Positions 17,353 through 26,043 of a stretch of 64,000 bases of DNA are shown piece after piece. Source of the stretch: Leadbetterella sp. (GTDB lineage: Bacteria > Bacteroidota > Bacteroidia > Cytophagales > Spirosomataceae); contig JAHBUH010000021.1 of the NCBI GenBank assembly GCA_019638185.1, positions 1 to 64,000 of the forward strand. Direction: 5' to 3'. The notes under the pieces are model-generated. The model worked only from the letters and a program-made list of their open reading frames with translations, had not been told where the DNA came from and ran no database searches. A program made the position numbers and the translations under genes. Position 1 is the stretch's first letter. The number at the start of each line of letters is the position of its first letter.

Positions 17353-18330
17353 TTAATCCTCTTTCCTGATCAGCCCCAGCTTCCACCTCACCCACCGCGA
17401 AGCATCCATCACCCAGGCGGGCACGATATGGTCCCGTATGACCTCTTTCAGGTGCGGTATATCCGGGTACATGAGATTGATATATTGATAGGCTACCCCG
17501 AGTCTTTTGAAATATTTATCCTTCAGTTGCCTGGAATTTAAGAGAAGATAATACCAGCCACCCAGGTTTCTTTTGAAGAGGTAATTGAACTGATAGCCGG
17601 TATCCCGGTTCAGGTTAGAGTACATCATGATCCTGTTTTCCAGGAATACGGCGTCATCTTTGTGGTCCGTATTGCTGGCGCCGGCGGCGTGGCGGCGATA
17701 GGCGGCGGTCACATCGGGCAGGAATTTGATCTTCCCGTGGCGGGCGGCCAGCATGATCATGGGGATATCCCCGCTTTTGGTTTTGGGAAACCAGGGCTGT
17801 ACCGGGAAAATGGAGCTCATGGTATAAAAGAGCGTGGCCGTGCCCATAAACCAGATCTCCTTCTCCCCGATCAGGTCTTTCAGCTCAAACACGTCTTTTT
17901 CCAGGTTTTGATTCAGCAGGTAGGGTTCTCCGTCACCGTCAAAAAACTCTACCCGGGTATTGGTGAAGCAAATGGAGAAATCAGGATGGGCTTCCATGAA
18001 ATCGGCCTGCTTCTGCAGCTTATACGGGTCTGTCCAGTAATCATCCCCTTCCAGGGCGGCCATGTATTTGCCGCGGCAGTTTTCCAGGATCCGGATGGAG
18101 TTAGGCTGGGGCCCGCCGTTTTTTTCTCCCCGTACCACCCGTACCAGGTGCGGGTAACGGGCGGCGTACTCGTCTACTATAGCGGACGTACCATCCGTGG
18201 AGCAGTCGTCACCGATGATCACCTCAAACGGAAAAGTGGTCTTCTGAGCCAGCACACTTTCTACCGACTGCCGGATAAATTTTACGTGGTTATAGGTCAG
18301 TAAATGTACACTTACCAGGGGCTCTGCCAT
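17353..18330 (-). CDS. Family 2 glycosyltransferase
   Basis: A 325-residue GT-A fold transferase. The N-terminus PLVSVHLLTYNHVKFIRQSVES, IIGDDCSTDGT, and the metal-binding LEGDDYWTDPYKLQKQ are classic GT2 motifs. No membrane segment is apparent. ATG at 18330 starts exactly at the family N-terminus; the longer frame to 18369 would begin inside the upstream terminator. It lies downstream of glmM but behind a hairpin, so it is probably transcribed only in part with it. The acceptor is unknown. Confidence 0.9.
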   Translation of the reverse strand: MAEPLVSVHLLTYNHVKFIRQSVESVLAQKTTFPFEVIIGDDCSTDGTSAIVDEYAARYPHLVRVVRGEKNGGPQPNSIRILENCRGKYMAALEGDDYWTDPYKLQKQADFMEAHPDFSICFTNTRVEFFDGDGEPYLLNQNLEKDVFELKDLIGEKEIWFMGTATLFYTMSSIFPVQPWFPKTKSGDIPMIMLAARHGKIKFLPDVTAAYRRHAAGASNTDHKDDAVFLENRIMMYSNLNRDTGYQFNYLFKRNLGGWYYLLLNSRQLKDKYFKRLGVAYQYINLMYPDIPHLKEVIRDHIVPAWVMDASRWVRWKLGLIRKED

Positions 18331-18348
18331 ATTCTTACTAAAATAAAT

Positions 18349-18372
18349 AAGGTGGAGCCGGGACTCCACCTT
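18349..18372 (-). terminator. Terminator downstream of glmM
   Basis: A 9-bp stem (AAGGTGGAG / CTCCACCTT) with a 6-base loop is followed on the minus strand by TTATTTATTTT. It lies between glmM and the GT2 start. Confidence 0.65.
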
Positions 18373-18394
18373 TAATTTTTCTACCTGCGGGAAA

Positions 18395-19786
18395 TTACCC
18401 TTTCATCAGTTCCTTAATATCCTTGATGATCTTATCGGCCAGGTTTCCTGCGGTGGTTTCAAACTCGCTTTCGGCGTAGATCCGGATAATGGGTTCCGTA
18501 TTCGACTTCCTCAGGTGCACCCATTCCTTATCGAAATAGATCTTCACCCCGTCACGGGTATCGATTTCATACTTGGCGTACTTGCCGCTTACCTTTTCCA
18601 GGATCTTATCCACGTCAATGCCCTGCTCCAGCTCGATCTTCTTCTTCGCAATAAAGTACGAAGGGTATTTCTTACGGAGGAATCCCACTGGCTTATCGAA
18701 CTTAGCCAGGTGCGACAGGAATAGGGCAATGCCCACCAGCGCGTCACGTCCGTAGTGCAGCTCGGGGAAAATAATTCCGCCGTTACCTTCACCACCGATG
18801 ATGGCCTTCACTTCTTTCATTTTCTCCACCACGTTTACTTCGCCTACGGCTGCCGAGAAATACTCGCCACCGTGGTGAACCGTCACATCTTTCAGGGCCA
18901 TGGAAGAAGAAAGGTTGGAAACCGTGGTATTCTTGCCTTTTTTATTAATGCTCAATACATAATCAGCTACAGCCACCAGGGTGTACTCTTCACCGAATGG
19001 CTCGCCGTCTTCACAGATCAGCGCCAGGCGATCCACATCCGGGTCTACCACGATACCCAGGTCATAGTCTCCCTTCTGCATTTCAGAAGAAATAGCCCTC
19101 AGGTTTTCAGGAAGCGGTTCCGGGTTATGGGCAAAATGCCCCGTAGGCTCACAATTCAGCTCCTTGATCTCCTCCACACCCAGGGCCCGCAGTAACCTGG
19201 GCACGGCAAATCCCCCGGATGAGTTAACGGCATCCACCACCACTTTAAAGCCGGCTTTGCGGATGGCCTCCACATTCACCGATGACAGGGCCAGGATAGC
19301 CTCAATGTGCCTGTCGAGATAGGTATCATCCTGCTCATATTTCCCCAACTGCTTCACTTCCACAAAATGAAAATCTTCAGCTTCCGCGCAGGCCAGCAGC
19401 TGCTCGCCTTCCGCGGCGGAAATAAACTCGCCTTTTTCATTCAGCAGCTTCAGGGCATTCCATTGCACGGGGTTATGACTGGCGGTAATGATGATGCCTC
19501 CTGCCGCTTTTTCCATCGGAACGGCCATCTCCACGGTAGGCGTGGTAGACAGCCCCAGGTCCAGCACATCAAATCCCATTCCATTCAGGGTGGCGCACAC
19601 CAGGTCAGAAACCATTTTCCCTGACGGCCGGGCATCACGCCCTACCACCACTTTCCTGTTTGCACCAGCCCTGAGCATCTCTGCAAATGCCGCTGTAAAC
19701 TTTACTACGTCCAAAGGGGTAAGTGCTTCTCCGCTTTTCCCGCCTATAGTACCTCTGATACCGGATATCGACTTAATTAATGTCAC
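18395..19786 (-). CDS. glmM: Phosphoglucosamine mutase
   Basis: A 463-residue alpha-D-phosphohexomutase. The catalytic serine is S103 in TASHNPVQWNALK, and the Mg site is D248-P-D250-V-D252-R. The C-terminal phosphate-binding RKSNTEPIIRIYAES is intact. The QWNALK form of the serine loop is usual for Bacteroidota proteins annotated as GlmM, which make glucosamine-1-phosphate for UDP-GlcNAc and so for peptidoglycan and LPS. A broader phosphomannomutase/phosphoglucomutase role cannot be excluded. Confidence 0.88.
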   Translation of the reverse strand: MTLIKSISGIRGTIGGKSGEALTPLDVVKFTAAFAEMLRAGANRKVVVGRDARPSGKMVSDLVCATLNGMGFDVLDLGLSTTPTVEMAVPMEKAAGGIIITASHNPVQWNALKLLNEKGEFISAAEGEQLLACAEAEDFHFVEVKQLGKYEQDDTYLDRHIEAILALSSVNVEAIRKAGFKVVVDAVNSSGGFAVPRLLRALGVEEIKELNCEPTGHFAHNPEPLPENLRAISSEMQKGDYDLGIVVDPDVDRLALICEDGEPFGEEYTLVAVADYVLSINKKGKNTTVSNLSSSMALKDVTVHHGGEYFSAAVGEVNVVEKMKEVKAIIGGEGNGGIIFPELHYGRDALVGIALFLSHLAKFDKPVGFLRKKYPSYFIAKKKIELEQGIDVDKILEKVSGKYAKYEIDTRDGVKIYFDKEWVHLRKSNTEPIIRIYAESEFETTAGNLADKIIKDIKELMKG

Positions 19787-19805
19787 GAATGTTAAATTAA
19801 GGGTT

Positions 19806-19813
19806 CAAAATTA
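19806..19813 (-). promoter_or_regulatory. -7 promoter box for glmM
   Basis: The minus strand reads TAATTTTG 20 bases before the glmM start codon, implying a very short leader. Confidence 0.5.
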
Positions 19814-19834
19814 ATCAAAAATATACGAATATTC

Positions 19835-20683
19835 TTACACTTTTTCACGAATAGAAACATAGGTTTCCAGTTCTGACTCCACACCCGGCATTCCGCGGAA
19901 AGTACCCCGTACCGGGTTAACCCCCGAGGGCTCCAGCGAATTAGCCAGCGCTATATAATTTTTATTTACCGCCTGTCCTTCTGTAGGGTCAAATCCCCGC
20001 CAGCCGCCGCCGGGCAGGAAAACTTCCACCCAGGCATGAAGGTCATGTTCATGCCGGTAGCTTCCGAAAAGATAACCGCTGACAAACCGCGCCACCAGCC
20101 CCTGGGCCGTACAGAGCGCCATCATCAGTACGGAAAAGTCACGGCATGAGCCACTTCCCAGCCGGAGCGTTTCATCAGGTTTCATGGCCGCTCCGCGTTC
20201 CCGGGATATATAACGAAAATTCTTACTGATATATGTTGTTACACCTGACAGAAAGTCTATCGTATTATACCCGGCCTCTCCCGCCAGCCGGGCCGCCAGC
20301 GCCGACACCTGCGGGGCTACCTGGCTCACAGCAAAATAAATATCGGTATACCGGGCCAGTTTTTCCGGGTACCGGAACGGTAATTTGGCAGACTCATACG
20401 GAAAAAAAATAAAATCATACGTATTGAAGTCGCTGCTTTCTATGGAAAACACCGATTTGATCTCAAACATCCGGGTATCGATATTCACAAAGCACACGTG
20501 CTGGATATTCCCTTCCTGGTCAATGTTCCGGATCAGCTTATCCGCCTGCGGCAAAACCGACATCTCTGACGAAATCAGCCGCTGGTAAGGAGTAAGGTTC
20601 GGGGTAAGGTAAAAGTAATGCGGGTTCAGATGAACGAAACCGCTATACCTGTAGCTTAACCGGTGTTCCACTTCCAGAATCAT
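19835..20683 (-). CDS. Transglutaminase-like protease family protein
   Basis: A 282-residue protein with an N-terminal beta domain (VEHRLSYRYSGFVHLNPHYF) and a transglutaminase core. The triad is C180 (GSGSCRDFS), H216 (HDLHAWVEV) and D232 (GFDPTEGQ). It overlaps the preceding Anbu gene by four bases (ATGA). Transglutaminase-like, Anbu and alpha-E proteins form a recurrent conserved cluster of unresolved function, often with a circularly permuted ATP-grasp protein. That partner is not encoded here. Confidence 0.9.
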   Translation of the reverse strand: MILEVEHRLSYRYSGFVHLNPHYFYLTPNLTPYQRLISSEMSVLPQADKLIRNIDQEGNIQHVCFVNIDTRMFEIKSVFSIESSDFNTYDFIFFPYESAKLPFRYPEKLARYTDIYFAVSQVAPQVSALAARLAGEAGYNTIDFLSGVTTYISKNFRYISRERGAAMKPDETLRLGSGSCRDFSVLMMALCTAQGLVARFVSGYLFGSYRHEHDLHAWVEVFLPGGGWRGFDPTEGQAVNKNYIALANSLEPSGVNPVRGTFRGMPGVESELETYVSIREKV

Positions 20684-21408
20684 ACCTGTCTCTTTCTTAA
20701 TAAAGGGTCAATCCAGTCTATGGGCAGCCTTTGCACCGAATTTTTCAGGAGCGCGTTCCACTGGTAGGAAATATGCTCCAGGTCCTGCTTTTCATAAGTA
20801 TGTTCCACAATGTTGAAGCTGTCCTTTTCATAGAGCAGCACGTCAATCGGGAAATCCACGTCATTAGCGCTCACCCGCGTGGAGTCAAACGCCAGGAAAC
20901 CCAGCTTCAGCACTTCGTCCAGCGGCGTATTGTACTTCATATTCCGGTACAGGATGGGCTTGCCATAGCCTGAGTTCCCGATGATGATAAACGGGGAGCC
21001 CTCCGAAACCTCTATCCAGTTACCTTCCGGGTAAAGCAGGAACAGCTTATGCTCCTTATCTTTTTCCAGCTGCCCCCCTACTATGGCCGAAAGATTAAAC
21101 GAAAGGCCGGCCTTCTGCAGGATGGCCTCATCTTCTTCCCTTACTTTTTTCAGTTTCTGACCAAAAGAATTTACCGCCTGGTAAAGCTTATCAAAACCCG
21201 AATCTTCATTATCCAGTACTTCCTGGAAATAGGTAATGGCCTTATCCCGTACCGATCTCAGCCCGGCGGTCATGATAAACAGGGAATGGTTTTGTACCTG
21301 GTGGATGGAGAGCTTCTTTTCGCTGGAAACCTCGCTTCCGGATGTTATTCTTCTATCGGCTAACCCTATCAGCCCGTCGGCTGTCTTCACTCCGAGACAA
21401 AAAGTCAT
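20680..21408 (-). CDS. Anbu-type proteasome-like protease
   Basis: A 242-residue Ntn-hydrolase of the Anbu (ancestral beta subunit) family. Translation begins MTFCLGVK, so removal of Met exposes the threonine nucleophile without a propeptide, as in known Anbu proteins. The conserved LADRRITSGSE supplies the active-site Asp and the following lysines (KKL) fit the catalytic Lys. It is translationally coupled to the transglutaminase gene and follows the alpha-E gene by 39 bases. Family members form ring or helical oligomers; the substrate is not known. Confidence 0.88.
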   Translation of the reverse strand: MTFCLGVKTADGLIGLADRRITSGSEVSSEKKLSIHQVQNHSLFIMTAGLRSVRDKAITYFQEVLDNEDSGFDKLYQAVNSFGQKLKKVREEDEAILQKAGLSFNLSAIVGGQLEKDKEHKLFLLYPEGNWIEVSEGSPFIIIGNSGYGKPILYRNMKYNTPLDEVLKLGFLAFDSTRVSANDVDFPIDVLLYEKDSFNIVEHTYEKQDLEHISYQWNALLKNSVQRLPIDWIDPLLRKRQV

Positions 21409-21447
21409 TTATATTAGGTATGTTTTCAAATGCAAATGTAAAAGATT

Positions 21448-22425
21448 TTAACCTTGAGACTGCCTGCCGCCGGCACTCAAATCAAAATACACCTTAAAGA
21501 TCTCTGAATCTACCAGGTTATTTTTGATCTGGAAATCATTCAGGAACTTGTGCAGGCCTATCCGGATGATCTCTGAAGTTTCCGTGAAATCGATCACGTG
21601 ATCCAGTTCCGAAATGCTTTTCTCCGCCCGGTTCCGGTAGCCGTTCTGCGGGCGTGAACCTGAGATCCGGTACAGGGCGTACTCGGCTTTCTTAATGGAA
21701 TGGCAGATGGCCCGCGGGAAATACCGGTCTTTGATCAGGAACTCTATGATAGTATCCTGCTTCAGGCTCTTGTACTGCTGACGGTACATATTAAAGGCGC
21801 TGACAGATTTCAGTACGGCCGCCCAGATCAGGAGATCCTGGGAATTTACATTTTTAGGATTCGATACCGTCTTAAAATTAAAGTAACCGATGTCCAGGAA
21901 ACGGGAGGTTTTATCGGCGCGCTCTATAAACTTACCCATCACAAAGAAATAATACGCTTCATTCCGGGTCAGGCAGGCGTCCAGCATCCCGGTCAGGAAC
22001 TGGCACTGCTGTTTGATACCGTCGTAAAAATCCATCATACTGCTCATGTCATGATGCGAGTTAAAGGTATAATTCTTAAAGCCCAGGTAAAACTTATTGA
22101 TCGACTCCCAGAACTCCTTAGGTACCACTTCCTTCACCGTACGCACATTCTCGCGGGCATTGCCCAGCATACTATAGATGGAGTTAGGATTCAGGGAGTC
22201 AAACGTGATAAAATCAATGATCTTCTCCTCGGAATCATCGCCATACAGGGTGTCATAGGTCTGCTTGTCATGAGTAGCTTCCAGGAGTACCTTCCAGTGA
22301 TCGCTGATCACTTCAGGCAGGTCATAGGAAAGGTTTATGTTTACACTCATAAACCGGGCATAATTTTCAATCCGCTCAATATACCGGCCCATCCAATACA
22401 CGGAATTCGCAACTCTCGACAGCAT
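21448..22425 (-). CDS. Alpha-E domain protein (DUF403)
   Basis: The 325-residue all-helical product starts MLSRVANSVYWMGRYIERIEN, the hallmark of the alpha-E/DUF403 family, and contains FFVMGKFIERADKTSRFLD in the second repeat. The first gene of a three-gene operon with Anbu and the transglutaminase. In other genomes it is commonly fused or adjacent to a circularly permuted ATP-grasp domain, pointing to peptide-ligation chemistry. Here the upstream neighbour is the divergent upp instead. Confidence 0.92.
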   Translation of the reverse strand: MLSRVANSVYWMGRYIERIENYARFMSVNINLSYDLPEVISDHWKVLLEATHDKQTYDTLYGDDSEEKIIDFITFDSLNPNSIYSMLGNARENVRTVKEVVPKEFWESINKFYLGFKNYTFNSHHDMSSMMDFYDGIKQQCQFLTGMLDACLTRNEAYYFFVMGKFIERADKTSRFLDIGYFNFKTVSNPKNVNSQDLLIWAAVLKSVSAFNMYRQQYKSLKQDTIIEFLIKDRYFPRAICHSIKKAEYALYRISGSRPQNGYRNRAEKSISELDHVIDFTETSEIIRIGLHKFLNDFQIKNNLVDSEIFKVYFDLSAGGRQSQG

Positions 22426-22580
22426 CAGTCTGTTATTTTTAAATCCCCCGGCGGGCCTCCCAAAGCAGCCCGCTCATGAAATTAAATTTTGAAAAAAGCG
22501 AATATAGCAAAAGAAATACCATACAAAAGCACATATATCATTTATTCGTTATCTTTTTAGAAAATAATCTTACAGTTTAT

Positions 22581-22588
22581 TACATTTG
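22581..22588 (+). promoter_or_regulatory. -7 promoter box for upp
   Basis: TACATTTG matches TAnnTTTG. The expected start of transcription near 22595 leaves about 20 bases before the TTG start of upp. The out-of-frame ATG at 22602 would be almost at the 5' end. Confidence 0.55.
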
Positions 22589-22614
22589 TTCAATTTAATT
22601 AATGCCCGATACCC

Positions 22615-23256
22615 TTGATACTCTCTGAAAAAAGCTCGATCGCTAAAAATTTCCTGGCGGAGATCCGCGACAAACGGATCCAGAAAGACCCCCTTCGTTT
22701 CCGGCGTAACCTGGAGCGTATGGGTGAGATCTTCGCCTATGAGATCTCCAAGACCATGGATTTCGTTCCTATAGAAACTGAAACCGTACTCGGTGTAAAA
22801 TCTACTGAAAAAACGGCCGATGAGCCGGTGGTAGCTACCGTGCTGCGGGCGTCGCTGCCCCTTTTCCAGGGCGTGATTAACTATTTTGACAAAGCCGAAA
22901 GCGCTTTTATCGGCGCCTACCGCGGAGCGCATGCCGCCAGTGAGGACTTCGAAGTAGAGCTGGATTACATCACCAGTCCTTCCATAGAAGGCAAGATGCT
23001 CATCCTCTGTGACCCCATCCTGGCCACCGGGAAGTCACTGGAGAAAGCCTACCGCAGCCTTATGCGCTACGGAACGCCCAAGGTCACCCATATCGTTTGC
23101 GTGATTGCCAGCGTACAGGGCATGAATTACATCCGCACCCACCTGCCTGAGTGCCGGCTGTGGGTGGGCGATGTGGACCGGGAATTAAACGATAAATTTT
23201 ACATTGTGCCGGGCCTGGGCGACGCCGGGGACCTGGCTTTTGGCTGCAAACTGTAA
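22615..23256 (+). CDS. upp: Uracil phosphoribosyltransferase
   Basis: A 213-residue type I PRTase that makes UMP from uracil and PRPP. Motifs include DPLRFRRNLERMGEIFAYEISK, VVATVLRASLPLFQGV, and the PRPP loop ILCDPILATGKSL. The reading frame has an in-frame TAA at 22600-22602, so translation must begin at the TTG at 22615 (or another non-ATG codon); the homologous N-terminus begins there. A nearby ATG at 22602 is out of frame and stops after eight codons. The MFS carrier gene follows by 29 bases. Confidence 0.93.
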   Translation: MILSEKSSIAKNFLAEIRDKRIQKDPLRFRRNLERMGEIFAYEISKTMDFVPIETETVLGVKSTEKTADEPVVATVLRASLPLFQGVINYFDKAESAFIGAYRGAHAASEDFEVELDYITSPSIEGKMLILCDPILATGKSLEKAYRSLMRYGTPKVTHIVCVIASVQGMNYIRTHLPECRLWVGDVDRELNDKFYIVPGLGDAGDLAFGCKL

Positions 23257-23285
23257 AGACGCACGGACGTGCCTCTCTAACACCT

Positions 23286-24536
23286 ATGAAATCAGAAAAA
23301 ACAGACCTGCAATACCTCTTCAGTATGCCCGTGATCATTGCCGCACTGGGCTACTTTGTGGACATCTATGACCTTCAACTCTTCGGAATAGTACGGATTC
23401 CCAGCCTGGAAAGCCTGGGACTGAACGCCACCGAAGTAGACACCGTGGGGGTCACCATCATTAACTTCCAGATGATCGGCCTGCTTCTCGGCGGGATCCT
23501 GTGGGGCTCACTGGGCGATAAAAAAGGGCGCCTGTCCGTGCTCTTTGGCTCCATTATCACCTATTCCCTGGCGAACATTGCCTGCGGCTTTATCCCGCAT
23601 ATCCATTTTATGAACCAGGTGGAAGCCTATAAATGGCTGCGGTTTGTAGCCGGTGTGGGCCTGGCCGGGGAGCTGGGCGCCGGTATCACCCTGGTTTCCG
23701 AAGTGCTACCGCCCAGGCTCCGGGCCAAAGGCACCTCGCTGGTAGCCGGCGTGGGTTTATTCGGCGCGGTGGTAGCGAACTACACCGTACAGCTTTCGGG
23801 CGAGTGGACCATTGCCTACTGGGTAGGCGGCGCCATGGGCGTGCTGCTCCTCCTGCTGCGGGTAGGGGTGCTGGAATCGGGCATGTTTAAATCCATGACC
23901 CAAAAAGAAGATGTGATCAAAGGCAATTTCTTTGCCTTTTTTTCCAGCCGGGAGCGTTTCTTCAAATACCTGAAATGCATAGGCATAGGGCTCCCTACCT
24001 GGTTCTGCATAGGTATACTGGTGTACCTGAGTAACCAGTTCGGCCAGGCGCTGGGCATCCCGGAAAAAGTGATTCCCGGCATGGCCATCATGTGGGCCTA
24101 CGTGGGCATTTCAGCCGGTGACCTCCTCAGCGGCTTCATCAGCCACTGGATGGAATCGCGGAAAAAGGCCATCGCCTTTATGATGGGCATGTCGCTCCTG
24201 GGCGTACTCTACTACCTCTTCGGCGGAATGAAAAGTGTCACCACCGTATATATCGTATGCGTATGGCTGGGCTTCTGGACCGGCTACTGGGCCATGTTTG
24301 TGACGGTGGGAGCTGAGCAGTTCGGCACTAACCTGAGGGCCACAGCCGCCACCACCATCCCTAATATGGTGCGGGGCTCCGTGGTATTAATGACCACCCT
24401 GTTTACCCTCTTCAAGCCTTCCGCCGGAACCATCCTGGCCGGCGCGCTGGTAGCCGCCCTCTGCTACGCCATAGGATTCTACTCCACCCTTACTATTAAA
24501 GAAACCCATAACCGGGATCTGGACTTTTTGGAGTAA
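23286..24536 (+). CDS. MFS transporter
   Basis: A 416-residue major facilitator with about 12 membrane segments. The cytoplasmic loop-2/3 motif is GSLGDKKGRLSVLFGS, and the helix-4 region reads RFVAGVGLAGELGAG, typical of the sugar/organic-acid carrier branch. A charged central loop (SMTQKEDVIKGN) separates the halves. It lies 29 bases after upp on the same strand and is probably co-transcribed, but a pyrimidine substrate is only an inference. It converges with the sterol-desaturase-family gene. Confidence 0.88.
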   Translation: MKSEKTDLQYLFSMPVIIAALGYFVDIYDLQLFGIVRIPSLESLGLNATEVDTVGVTIINFQMIGLLLGGILWGSLGDKKGRLSVLFGSIITYSLANIACGFIPHIHFMNQVEAYKWLRFVAGVGLAGELGAGITLVSEVLPPRLRAKGTSLVAGVGLFGAVVANYTVQLSGEWTIAYWVGGAMGVLLLLLRVGVLESGMFKSMTQKEDVIKGNFFAFFSSRERFFKYLKCIGIGLPTWFCIGILVYLSNQFGQALGIPEKVIPGMAIMWAYVGISAGDLLSGFISHWMESRKKAIAFMMGMSLLGVLYYLFGGMKSVTTVYIVCVWLGFWTGYWAMFVTVGAEQFGTNLRATAATTIPNMVRGSVVLMTTLFTLFKPSAGTILAGALVAALCYAIGFYSTLTIKETHNRDLDFLE

Positions 24537-24593
24537 ATGAGGAACATAAAGTAATCGCTTTAAAAAGTGCTATTCAGAATTTGAACTTCATTC

Positions 24594-25865
24594 TTATTTC
24601 GTCACCACCAGCCCCTCGTACTCCCGGGATTCCGCCCTGTAAAAAATCACAGACAGGATGCCAGATAGCACAAAATACCCGATGTACACGCCCTGCATCA
24701 CGGGGTAACTGGCATATACGGGCTGCCACAGGTCTGTGCTTAATAACACTGCCAGTCCGAAAGCATTTTTGAGAAACTCGAAAACCAGGAAGGACCGGTT
24801 TTTATCCATAAAATCCGTATAGGCATAAACGGTCATAAAAACCATCAGGCCATAGCTCAAAAGTCCCTGAGCGCTAAAAGAGGCTATATTGCCGAAAAAC
24901 CAGATTAGCATAAACAGGGTGAAAAGGAACTGTACCCAGATAAAAACGCGGCCCGCCACTGAAAACCGGGTGCTGTATTTCTCAAAATGATACGGGTCTT
25001 CAATCTTCTTCACGGGGTACTTCTCCTCAAAACCCTCCGGGCGCCAGCCTGTAGGCATAAACCAGATCCGCAGTTTATCCCACCAGTTCTCTGCCCGCCA
25101 GGCATCCTGGATCAAAAGCGCCAGATGCTTGAAATTGATCTTCATGGGGTTCCAGGTGCTCATGGGTCGCGTTACGCCGTAAACGGGCGGTGCGGAGGGG
25201 AGCTCTTCCTGGAATGTACCAAACCACTTATCCCAGAAAATAAAGATCTGCCCGTGGTTTTTATCAATATACTCCTTGTTAATGGCGTGATGAACCCGGT
25301 GGTGGGAAGGCGTAACAATGACCTTCTCCAGTAAGCCCAGCTTACCAATGTACACCGTATGGTACCAGAACTGCGCAAACAGGTGCAGCGGCGCCACCAC
25401 CGCTATCACCTCCGGCTTTACCCCCAGGATGGCCGCCGGGATCAGGAAAAATGAAAAAATATTGATAAACACAGAAATGCTCTGCCGCAAGGCGCAGGCC
25501 AGATTAAACTCCTCGCTGCTGTGGTGGATCACATGCCGGTTCCAGAGGAAATTAATGCCGTGCGAGAGCCGGTGTACCCAGTAACCCGAAAAATCAAGCG
25601 CTATAAATGCGGTCACATACACCCAGAAAGTAGAACGGATCTCAAATATGGCCACGTGGCGGTAAAACCATTCATACCCCAGGATGGTCACACTCAGTCC
25701 CAGTACGTCTTTCAGCACATTGGTATACCCCGAGCTGAGGCTGGATATGGTATCCATGGTTCTGAACTCATGCCGGAACTTCAGGTACCCGTATAATTTT
25801 TCTGACAACACCAGCACCAGGAAAACCGGCGCCGCTATCAGCAGGATCTTGGCATAACTCTCCAT
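24594..25865 (-). CDS. Sterol desaturase / fatty-acid hydroxylase family protein
   Basis: A 423-residue membrane di-iron oxygenase. The three histidine boxes are present: HRLSH, HVIHH and HHRVHH, within hydrophobic segments. Unlike minimal members it has a C-terminal extension of about 170 residues with four more hydrophobic segments. Family members hydroxylate or desaturate lipids at the membrane; the substrate is not known. A -7 box lies just upstream, and it diverges from the fibronectin-III gene. Confidence 0.9.
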   Translation of the reverse strand: MESYAKILLIAAPVFLVLVLSEKLYGYLKFRHEFRTMDTISSLSSGYTNVLKDVLGLSVTILGYEWFYRHVAIFEIRSTFWVYVTAFIALDFSGYWVHRLSHGINFLWNRHVIHHSSEEFNLACALRQSISVFINIFSFFLIPAAILGVKPEVIAVVAPLHLFAQFWYHTVYIGKLGLLEKVIVTPSHHRVHHAINKEYIDKNHGQIFIFWDKWFGTFQEELPSAPPVYGVTRPMSTWNPMKINFKHLALLIQDAWRAENWWDKLRIWFMPTGWRPEGFEEKYPVKKIEDPYHFEKYSTRFSVAGRVFIWVQFLFTLFMLIWFFGNIASFSAQGLLSYGLMVFMTVYAYTDFMDKNRSFLVFEFLKNAFGLAVLLSTDLWQPVYASYPVMQGVYIGYFVLSGILSVIFYRAESREYEGLVVTK

Positions 25866-25889
25866 TATTCAACTTTATAAGCCCTACTG

Positions 25890-25897
25890 CAAAATTA
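25890..25897 (-). promoter_or_regulatory. -7 promoter box for the desaturase-family gene
   Basis: The minus strand reads TAATTTTG 25 bases before the start codon at 25865. Confidence 0.5.
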
Positions 25898-25998
25898 ACA
25901 ATAAACCCGGTATTGAGGAAACGCTGCCCTATCAATATTTTTATACTACATCCCGCTAAATTTATAAAAACTTATTTCCGGAAATATGAAATACTGCG

Positions 25999-26006
25999 TA
26001 TTTTTG
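25999..26006 (+). promoter_or_regulatory. -7 promoter box for the fibronectin-III gene
   Basis: TATTTTTG matches TAnnTTTG 38 bases before the ATG at 26044. Confidence 0.55.
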
Positions 26007-26043
26007 CAAAATGTAAAAAATCATTGGAATAAATATACCCTCC

